A stretch of DNA of 64,000 nucleotides, taken from Macrostomum hystrix (taxonomy: Eukaryota > Platyhelminthes > Macrostomidae). The position numbers and the translations under genes are program-made. The stretch spans positions 5,286,501 to 5,350,500 of the forward strand of contig CATNEN010000039.1 in assembly GCA_950097015.1 (NCBI GenBank). The letters are read 5' to 3'. Every line of letters starts with the position of its first letter. Within the stretch, counting starts at the first letter, position 1. This document shows, piece by piece, positions 55,806-64,000 of this stretch. The notes beneath the pieces were generated by a model. The model was not told the DNA's origin and searched no databases. It saw nothing but the letters and a program-made list of their open reading frames with translations.

Positions 55806-56300
55806 AGGTAAGGGTAGGCCCTACCGATCACTTTGGCGACAAGTCACTTCGGCGCCAGCCATTTTGGTGACAAGTGGCTAATTAACTTTGGCAACAAGTT
55901 TTGATCACTTAGGCGACAATTAATTACAGGAAATAATTATACCCAACACAATCATAAAACATAGATCATAAATCATAAATCATGGGCTGGGGCAGAGTTG
56001 GCTGGGTTAAAATTCAATAAATAAACTTGGCGCGCCTCTCACTGTAGGCGGAGAAGAATGTGAATATATATAAGTTATATAAAAAATTTTCAAAATACTA
56101 CTGATGTTAATGTACTGTTATAAAACAAATTTCATACCCATTTTAAAGTAAAATTATCGCCTGTAATTAAATCAACAAGTGATCACTTTGTCGCCTCAGT
56201 GATCAAAACTTGTAGTCGAAGTCAATTTGCCGAAATGACTTGTCTCCAAAATGACTGTCGCCGAAGTGATTTGTCGCCCAAGTGATCGTAACCCTTAATT
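55806..56300. mobile_element. Foldback/MITE-like element
   Basis: The left arm (about 55815-55935) and the right arm (about 56150-56297) are inverted copies: cgatcacttnggcgacaa at both ends and ttttgatcact(t/g)aggcgacaa further in. Each arm is built of ~17-bp subrepeats of the type cacttcggcgacaagt. The ~215-bp centre is AT-rich and codes for nothing. No clear target-site duplication can be fixed by eye. Confidence 0.72.
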
Positions 56301-58894
56301 TAACACATCAGCTTGATTCAGCTGCTGATTGGTTAGCTACGCAAATGTTTACTAGTATTTTTTTTTGTTAATAAATGTGATGAAAAAACATACAATTTTT
56401 TTATTGATATAGTGCGAGTTATTTAATAATAAGAAGAATAATAAATTCTATATAGAACATAAAAAGAAGCCCGACATAATACCTGTATAGTGTATTTTCT
56501 CCAAAAAACGTGCACATTTTAAAGTTTTGAAACCTAGCAAGCACTCTTTTCAGCAAATAAACAAGATATGCGACTTAAAAAAGTAGTCTCCAGTTTTCTT
56601 ATAATCTAGCATTGTTATCTATAGGTTTTTTAGAACTTATTAATTTATTTCTTTTTTAAGTCTTAGAATTTAAGCCCAACATATTAGCCCAGAGAGATTC
56701 AAAAGAAATGTTTGTCATTTCATAGAAACGGTAAGCTAAATAACGTGACACTAAAGTTCAACATAGTTGATCATCGAAATTTCAGACACCTTTTCGCTAT
56801 TAGGTAGGATATAGGTTCTAACTTAATGAAGTGCATTCAAGCCAAGCTTATCTCGTTTCTAATCATACCTCTGTGTCAGCTAGTCTTGTGCTAGACCTTA
56901 CTCACTGAGTTACTCTTTCTATATCTATGTATCTCTGTTGTTTGTAAATAACTGTTATCATTTGCTTTTGCATGTACTTTTCTGTGAATTAGATGTAAAA
57001 TTAAAATAAATTTACAACGTTTGCAAATGGAGAGTGATCGGTATGGACTGTATCTCACTTCATGATTTATTTGCGATAGGCCTACATAGTCCACACTCCA
57101 CAGACCACAGACTGTCAGCTGACAACCCATGTTTCCCAGATAGACCAAAAGATTTTTCGTTTTTCGTCACCTTGAACTGCCTGTGAATGACATGTACATG
57201 TTATTTTTATGCACAAGTATGCTGTAGATAGTACATGTACAGAGTTAAATCATACCATAGCCCATAGGCTATAGGCCTATGACATCAAATCATCCTGAAA
57301 GCACGGGAGTGACTAAGAGAAAACTAAACCTCTAAACAAAGCTGTTTTGATGCAGTTAAGCAATCCATTTAAAGTTTAATATGTTAAGGAAATTAGAAAA
57401 TTGTAAATTAAATGCCAGAAAGCAAAAAAGATTTTTTAATACATTTATTTGTGTACTTCTCATGCATTTGTGTTTTTATGTTGCTAAATCTACAATTCAG
57501 GTACAAACAGAAACTTGCAAAAAGTACTGAAAAGCAAGACTGGCCAATAAAATGCATGGTACTGAAAAACACATTCACCAAAAAGCCCAACAACCATAGC
57601 GAGTAGTTTTGGGCCTAGAATATATATATATTTATATTAGGCCTAGTCTAGCTAGCTACAAAAGATAATTTTATGCCCTTGTAGCTATATTCTACATTGG
57701 CTATCTTGTATTTTTGCACATATAATTTTTTCCTCCTTAAATTATACTATATAACAAATTTTAACGACATTTGATGTAGTGAAGCAAAGATTTTACATTG
57801 ATAGTTTTTACACTTCAAAGCCCCTTTTTGACAGCCATGTTGCAGAGTTCCTATGGTGTTGGATCTATCATAAGAAAGCCTTTGGCAATCTCCTGTTCTG
57901 GGTTACCCACTAGGGGCCTAAGTATACTACCCAGTCTAGGTAGTCCATGTATTAGTGTCTGTCATATTGACAGAACTTGAAAATATATTTGTTAAATCTC
58001 ATGACTTGTTACTTATTAAAAACTTGCCAAACATTGTTTAAATTATCAAGTGTCATTAAAATAAATTTTAAGAGAATAAATAATTCAATGCGTGAAAATT
58101 CATGATAGCCACTATATTTAATTTTATAGCAGCCATATCTTCTAGGCTGCCTAGAATATGCCTATTTACATTTATATAGTATATTATTAGCTTTAACCAT
58201 CATTTAAGATTATTGAATTGATAGCAAAGCAAAAGCCCTCCCCATTTTGTTTTCTAATCTCCCCAATACAGTTTTAACCAAATTCACCATTGAAAGATGA
58301 AATTATGAAACCAAATAGTGTTAATGCTATTTTACTAGAATTGTAGGTCCAATGACAAATATAACATTTTTTAATTGTGACATGGGGATCACAAAACTAA
58401 CACAAAACTAAAACTAATGGCAATGACAATGGCAATACATTGGCCAATCAGATATTAGAGTTGGTAGACACTAAAATGTTTACATGGCTTTTGTTTACTC
58501 AATTTTTATTATGTAATGTTTTTTGTATTATTTTGACATAATGTTTTGTTTATAACTGCCATCAAAATTATTTTAGTGCTTTTGTGCTCAATTTTGTACT
58601 AATTTTCAATTATTTGAAAATATGTGGAATTAGGTTGAAATTTGGAAAGTATGGTGACTTTGCAGCTTATGGACTTACAGCTTATTACAGCTATAAAACA
58701 AAGTTTTAAAATTCACAGTGATAGCTGAGAAATAGCTTTAGCTATAACACAGGCTGTATGTCTGGCCCAACTAGGCTAGATATTTAATAAAATTTGTTTG
58801 AAGTTAGGAAACTATTGTGGCATAAAATCTTGCCTGTTTATTTTCTAACATTGGTCAGTAGATGTTCATTTTAAAACTATATTTCTTATATTTT

Positions 58895-58904
58895 TTGCTA
58901 GCCA
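58895..58904 (+). promoter_or_regulatory. Candidate splice/trans-splice acceptor before pICln ATG
   Basis: The tract tatattttttgctag ends 3 nt before the start codon at 58905. It is a strong 3' splice site with no coding exon seen upstream, so it suits a spliced leader or 5' UTR exon. Confidence 0.5.
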
Positions 58905-60097
58905 ATGTCAGCCATTGGTCTGCCTGGCGCTGCGGCAGCGAATCCACCGCCGCCACCAGTGGAAGGTCTGCGCTGCTCGCTACCTCACACCGAGGCCTGG
59001 ATTGGCTCGCGCCCGATTGGCTCCGGCTGTCTGTATGTGGCCGAGTCGCGCCTTGCTTGGTTCCCCGATGAACTCACTACAGCTCAGCAGCCAGCAACCA
59101 ATGGGAGTTTCTCACTGAACTATCCCGCCATCAGTCTGCATGGACTGGCTAAAACTGGCGGCTCCGACGCTCGACCGCATCTGTATCTGTTGGTGCACGG
59201 TGACCTGCTTGGCGACGGCAGCGTCAATGGCAACGGCGAGGACGACGGCGACGAGAACGACAATGGCAACGATTTTGTTGATGACAATGAGGACAACGAG
59301 GTTAACACGGAGGTTCGATTCTATCCGCCTGCTAGCGCCGGACCGGACGCGCTGATGACTCTGTTTCAGGTGGGCTAACAGATTTCATATGCATAACAGG
59401 TGTGGCCGTGTATAACAGATTTCATATGCATAACAGGTGTAGCCGTGTCTCTAACATATTTCTTATTCATAACAGGTGTGACCGTGTCTAACAGATTTCA
59501 GATGCATAACAGGTGTGGCTTTGTCTCTAACAGATTTCTTATTCATAACAGGTGTGACCGTGTCTAACAGATTTCAGATGCATAACAGGTGGGGCTTTGT
59601 CTCTAACAGATTTCTTAGTCATAACAGGTGTGGCCGTGTCTCTAACAGATTTCTTATTCATAACAGGTGTGGCCGTGTCTCTAACAGATTTCTTATGCAT
59701 AACAGGTGTGGCCGTGTCTAAATGCAGTCGTCTGTCTAGCAACTATTTTACGAGAATATAAATGCAGGAGTTGCTAAATGTTTTACTCCACCATTGATGT
59801 TTACTCTGCATACTCCAGCTAGCTACTATAGAGTAGTGTGACCATGCGCCCATTTTATCACTTCAGGCAGTATCCGACTGTCAGGCCTTGCATCCCGACG
59901 CTGAAGACGCCGATTCCGACGACGACGAAGGCGATGATGACGATGAGAACAACGCAGACTACAACGGCGAAGATGACGGTGAATTCGGCGAGGGCGACGA
60001 CTACGGCGAGAGCGAACAGCAGCCAGGTTGGCCGCCTGCCGGTTCGGGCGATCAGCAGCAGCCAATGGACATGGACGAGCAGTTTGAGGACGCCTGA
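58905..60097 (+). CDS. CLNS1A: pICln (CLNS1A), methylosome assembly chaperone
   Basis: Two phase-0 exons, 58905-59369 and 59867-60097, encode 231 aa; human pICln has 237. pICln binds Sm proteins in the PRMT5-WDR77 methylosome and hands them on for snRNP assembly in the cytosol; a chloride-channel role was an early proposal. The N-terminal PH-like domain shows TEAWIG, GSGCLYVAESRLAWF, LNYPAISLHGL and HLYLLVHG, then an acidic loop and TEVRFYPP. Exon 2 starts with the diagnostic SDCQALHPDAEDADSDDDE and ends MDMDEQFEDA, close to the family's GQFEDA end. The acidic loop is longer, and the TYEEGLSHLT segment of vertebrates is missing. The intron holds a ~39-bp minisatellite. Confidence 0.94.
59385..59715. 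repeat. ~36-39-bp minisatellite in pICln intron
   Basis: About nine copies with gcataacaggtgtggccgtg and ctctaacagatttctta. It begins about 15 nt after the splice donor. Each copy contains an acceptor/donor-like aacag|gtgtgg junction. Confidence 0.9.
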
Positions 60098-60211
60098 GGA
60101 CGCCTGCTGTTTTTTTGCTCGTTGAATCCAACTTGTACTTCTATAATATAAGTTCCGGCTATTTTCTATCCAGGGACAGTTTGGTCCCGCATTTACCTAT
60201 TCATGAATTGA

Positions 60212-60217
60212 AATAAA
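60212..60217 (+). terminator. Poly(A) signal AATAAA for pICln
   Basis: Canonical AATAAA 115 nt after the stop, followed by a T-rich stretch (gctttttcc). Good position for 3' end formation. Confidence 0.7.
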
Positions 60218-60346
60218 ATTGCTTTTTCCTATGCCGATATTAATGGTGTGTATTTGAAGCGCCCAAATCTGAATCGTGCATTCTTTTTGCTTCTGAAGTT
60301 GGAAACCTTAAACACTGAAGCACATTTATGGCAATGAAAGATAAAG

Positions 60347-60615
60347 GAGTGGTACAGCGGTCTAACGCGTTCGTCGCATTTGCCTCTAGAAGGCTTGATG
60401 ACTTTTCGTGCAATTTACGCCCTCGATGGCCAACCTCGAAGGCACAGTGAAAGTGTACACTAAACTGACGATGAGAAAGTCAGGGCAGATGTACACACAC
60501 ACCTATGTGAGTGTGTGCCAGCGTACAGTATCTGTGTGCGTGTGTGCTCAGGAGTCAGCGAAATGAGCAGAATTGCCTCCTCGCTGGCTGCGGGTCTACT
60601 GTCACCAAATGAAAT
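60347..60615 (+). mobile_element. tRNA-derived SINE, family A
   Basis: Head A box gtggtacagcggtctaacgc; the B-box part is deleted. Middle (tgcaatttacgccctcgatg) and 3' end (gtgctcaggagtcagcg, ending caccaaatg) are well kept. It lies between the convergent pICln and kinesin genes. Confidence 0.8.
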
Positions 60616-61065
60616 ATTACATACTATATTGTACTAAATCGTCTTTAGTTAAAATCACGGGACACAAATAAAAAATAACGCAACAAAAAGTTATAAAAAT
60701 ACAACTTGCTGGTTTCAGAAAATTAAGTCGCTCTCAGTTCAAAAGCAGTAACTTCTAGTTGTAGTGTATGTTAGTAATGTCAGACTGTGCTATAAAACAA
60801 CGGATTGCTGCACTGTTAAAGAAATATTGAGCTAAACTTTGTTAAATAATGCCAGGGCATTGCAACACGCCCAGCAGTGACGCACTATTCTAAAAGTACA
60901 GAAATTATCTTTTAACTTGCAACTCAAAAAAGAGCTTAAAAAATAAAATTTAAACCGCTAGCGTATTTACCGTACTGTTATTTTTTTAATTCTAAAACTT
61001 CTGAATTTTGTCCACTCTCTCCGAAGCTGGCAATTCCATCCACTCAGAAACTGTCGATTCTCTTC
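60616..61065. other. AT-rich 3' flank of the kinesin gene
   Basis: No coding sequence is seen. On the minus strand an ATTAAA lies near 60985, about 80 nt after the kinesin stop, and could serve as its poly(A) signal. Confidence 0.4.
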
Positions 61066-63291
61066 TCAGTCCACGTTGGCCGCCAGAAGTTGTCGTTGCG
61101 CCTTGCCGAGCGCCACTTGACGAGCGTCGCGCCCGAAGCGCAGCGTGCTGAGGCTACCGCTTGTCGAGCTAGAGTCTGTCCGGACGGTGACAATGATGCA
61201 ACACTTGCCATGGTTGACAAGGAACGGCTTGAGCATCTGGGTCAGCCGCGCCTCTCTGTAGCAGGCGGCGCCCGGCGGCGTCCGGCGCAGAGTCAGGAAC
61301 AGCCGATTAAAGGCCGCAAGCGAGCGGTTGATGTGGCCGGCCTCTGCCGCTCGCTCCGGCTCATGCCAAGTGTCGGCCTTGACAATATTCTCGGCTCCAG
61401 CCAGGTCCATCATGCCCAGGTAGGAGCAGGTGGTCCGGCCGTGGACCCGGGACCTGGCTTGGAGTCGGACCAGGTGAATCAGGTGAGATCGAGACGAGCG
61501 CGGATTTAGCGCCGTCTTGGCTACTCGACGTTTCACGGTGAACAGGTGCAACAGTTTGGCCACGTCTCGCTCCTCTTTGATTGGCGCCAGGCGCAGGGTG
61601 GCGAATGCGGAGGCGAGGCTGCAGTCTTTGTACAGGCTGACCGGAGCCCGATCAGACAGCAGGTCGAAGCAGGCGTCATTGTAGATCTCTAGGCAGGCCG
61701 TGTCCAGCTCCATGCTCCAGTCCGATGAACGGCTTGACGCCTCCTGCAGCACTGCTAGTAGAGCTCGATAGACCAGGCCCTGTTTGATTGGTTGGTTGAT
61801 TGACCATCTACTTGATGATTTTTATGTATTGATTTTTAATAGTCTGTTTGGTTAGTTGATTGATAAGTACATTGATAATGGGGTCGGTGGCAGAGCGGTT
61901 AACGCGCTTGCCTCTCGCACCGAGGTCCCTGAGCTCGATTCCGCGGCGAGGCCACATTTATTTGGGGTCGCAGGCGCGGAGGCAAAGCTTAAAGAACCTG
62001 TCGTTCAATTTACGCGCCCTTGAGGGCCAACCTCTAAGGCACAGTGAGAGTGTACACTGCTTGATGATGAGAAAATCTGGGCTGGTGTTCACACCTGTGT
62101 GAGTGTGTGCCTGCGTACAGTATCGTGTGCGTGTGTGCTCAGGAGTCAGCGAAATTGGCAGAATTGCCTCCTCACTGGCAGCAGGTATAGTATCACCAAA
62201 TGATGTGCCATTGCCCGCAGCCCTCCTGCAGTTATTATTATTGGGTACATTGGGTAGCAAAATGTTTTTAATGTGAGTATAACATAATTTCTGACGATTT
62301 TGTTCAGCAAAATCAGTCTATCCTTTTGGACTGAAGTAGAATTCTGTAGCTCACCCTCTGCTTGGCGCTGCCCAGCAGTGTGAAAGTCTTTCCGCTGGCC
62401 TCGCCGCCGTAGGTGATGAAGCAGACGTTGTAGCCGTCCAGGAATGACGTAATCAGCGGCCGGAGCTCTTCAAACAGGGCCTCCTGCGGTGCATCGGGCC
62501 CAAAGACCCGATCGAAGCGAAATACCTCTTCCTGATGCTGCTGCTGCGGCTGCTGCTGCTGCTGCTGGTTGGTGCGAACTCTAACCTGCTCCTGTGTGAT
62601 GGCCTCAACAGCTTGATCGCCATCGACTTTAGTGCAGCGGCAGTAGACCCGGATATTGCCCAGTTGTTCCTGCATATTCGGTTAGGCGCACTCAAAAATA
62701 GCTCGGTGTAAAATGTGCTTGAAGATTTGGTGACAGAAAACAGAAATCACTTCGACTCACCTGCAGCGCATTGTAGGCCAACCGGCGCCTCGACTCCTCT
62801 TCTAGGCACTTCTGTCGCAGCTCTTCTAGGCACTTTTGCATTTGACAAAGAGCTGCAGAATGCTCCTGTTGCTGCTGCTGACTCTGGTGCTGCGGCAGCA
62901 GCTGCTGACGCTTCTGTCTCTCTTGCTGCGCAGTCAGGTGCGAGCTGATCTTGCTGAGACCAGACGCCATCGCTGTCGACACCGAGGCCAGCGACGCGCG
63001 CATAACCCGCAGGTCGGCGCGCAGTCGACGCACGCCCCGGAGCAGCGGGCGGCCGCTAAACTCCGAGTCGGCCGGATCGCCGGCTGTCATTGAGAAGGCT
63101 GCAGCCGCCACTGTGCTAGAAGAATTTGCCACGTTGGAGTCGGCGATATTCGAGGCCGGATTGATGGCTCGTGTCGACGATGATCGCACACACAGAATGT
63201 CGCGCACGACGGACCGCAGCGGCAGAGTCTGCCGAAGGTATTTCACGCAGCGCTCCGTATCGTAGCGGCAGGCGCGCAGCTCAGCCAGCAC
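61066..63291 (-). CDS. Kinesin-14 (C-terminal motor), 5' partial
   Basis: Three phase-0 exons, 63291-62761, 62669-62355 and 61779-61066, give 519 aa; the N-terminus is off the right edge or in exons I cannot see. Kinesin-14 motors move toward microtubule minus ends in spindles and at centrosomes. The first exon encodes a stalk with coiled coil (LEELRQKCLEEESRRRLAY) and polyQ. The neck-motor start is LGNIRVYCR. The motor has a P-loop YGGEASGKTFTLLG, switch I NPRSSRSH and switch II DLAGAEN, and ends shortly after LSTLRFGRDARQVAL. The motor at the C-terminus and the GNIRV neck place it in kinesin-14, possibly KIF25-like. The P-loop departs from the usual GQTGSGKT but keeps GxxxxGKT. Confidence 0.9.
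61878..62245 (+). mobile_element. tRNA-derived SINE, family A, full-length reference copy
   Basis: The head has A box ggtggcagagcggttaacgc and B box gagctcgattccgcggcgag, resembling a tRNA with a long variable arm (Leu/Ser type). The middle is caatttacgcgcccttgagg, and the 3' part is ctcaggagtcagcgaaattg then caccaaatgatgtgcc and a ttattatt end. It is inside the kinesin intron, antisense to the gene. Confidence 0.85.
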
Positions 63292-63389
63292 CTGGGTGCA
63301 AAGAATCAACGCGGCGGGACATTGTGCAATAAATCTAATTAATGATTTTTGGAGTTAAAACAAAATTAATGTGGGTAAGCAGTCTAGTG

Positions 63390-64000
63390 TTGCGGTGGAG
63401 GGTACAGGTGGAGGGTAGCGGTGGAGGGTACCGGTGGAGGGTACCGGTGGAGGGTACCGGTGGAGGGTACCGGTGGAGGGTAGCGGTGGAAGGTAGTGGT
63501 TGATGGTACCGGTGGAGAGTACTGATGGAGGGTACCGGTGGAGGGTACCGGTTGAGGGTACCGGTGGAGGGTACTGATGGAGGGTACCGGTGGAGGGTAC
63601 CGGTTGAGGGTACCGGTGGAGGGTACTGATGGAGGGTACCGGTGGAGAGTACTGGTGGAGGGTAGCGGTGGAGGGTACAGGTGGAGGATACCGGTGGAGA
63701 GTACTGGTGGAGGGTACCGGTGGAGGGTACCGGTGGAGGGTACCGGTGGAGGGTAGCGGTGGAAGGTAGTGGTTGATGGTACCGGTGGAGAGTACTGATG
63801 GAGGGTACCGGTGGAGGGTAGCGGTGGAAGGTAGTGGTTGATGGTACCGGTGGAGAGTACTGATGGAGGGTACCGGTGGAGGGTAGCGGTGGAAGGTAGT
63901 GGTTGATGGTACCGGTGGAGAGTACTGATGGAGGGTACCGGTGGAGGGTACCGGTTGAGGGTACCGGTGGAGGGTACTGATGGAGGGTACCGGTGGAGGG
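63390..64000. repeat. 13-bp minisatellite at right edge (~47 copies)
   Basis: Unit gtggagggtaccg with tagcg, tactgat and ttgagg variants. A block of about five variant units repeats, showing a higher-order period. It lies in the kinesin intron upstream of 63291 and runs off the window. Confidence 0.94.

Larger units (their letters stand above)
55204..58904. other. AT-rich divergent spacer, CNTRL / pICln
   Basis: 3.7 kb between two start codons pointing away from each other. No coding exon is supported. It holds a foldback element (55806-56300) and many taggcctag, ctagctag and tatata words. It should contain both promoters, and possibly a 5' UTR intron of pICln. Confidence 0.55.

Noticed and set aside
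57412-57606. 64-codon frame in the CNTRL/pICln spacer
   Set aside because: AT-rich, hydrophobic and Lys-rich with no domain, antisense frame equally long; chance.

Overview
The window is nuclear DNA of a multicellular animal. It has GT-AG introns, long animal-type coiled-coil and WD40 proteins, tRNA-derived SINEs and very many minisatellites. Codons read with the standard code. The protein set (centriolin, WDR59, CDK12/13, ZSWIM2, pICln, TMX, kinesin-14) together with GC-rich exons in AT-richer introns suggests an invertebrate bilaterian. A spiralian such as a free-living flatworm is my guess, and it is not proven by the sequence.

Layout. 179-11010 (-): WDR59, a GATOR2 subunit, 13 exons seen, with the 3' end lost off the left edge. 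11011-16247: no confident gene. 16248-17021 (+): a secreted WSC plus PAN/apple-like protein. 17022-19667: AT-rich, no gene. 19668-22272 (+): ZSWIM2. 22800-25568 (+): CDK12/13 kinase. 26085-29700: two large satellite arrays. 30041-31480 (-): a TMX-type thioredoxin membrane protein. 31612-32600: a 21-bp satellite. 33695-55203 (-): a complete 25-exon centriolin (CNTRL) gene of 2270 codons. 55204-58904: an AT-rich divergent spacer with a foldback element. 58905-60097 (+): pICln (CLNS1A). 61066-63291 (-): the C-terminal motor half of a kinesin-14, whose 5' end runs off the right edge. Exon joins were checked by reading phase: all 24 CNTRL introns and all WDR59 introns keep frame. In WDR59 this needs a 55-nt exon that lies inside an otherwise 3.2-kb intron.

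The genes are not an operon or one pathway. Two encode centrosome or microtubule proteins (CNTRL, kinesin-14) and two work in RNA metabolism (CDK12, pICln). CNTRL/pICln and WDR59/WSC are head-to-head; pICln/kinesin are tail-to-tail. Several start codons lie 2-6 nt after an AG, as expected for spliced-leader trans-splicing or 5'UTR introns.

The most unusual feature is the intron content. Almost every long intron of WDR59, CNTRL, TMX, pICln and the kinesin holds its own minisatellite (13-78 bp units) or a SINE. Related units recur in neighbouring introns. One 16-bp family sits in opposite orientations on the two sides of CNTRL exon 12, so the pre-mRNA could fold into a long duplex around that exon.
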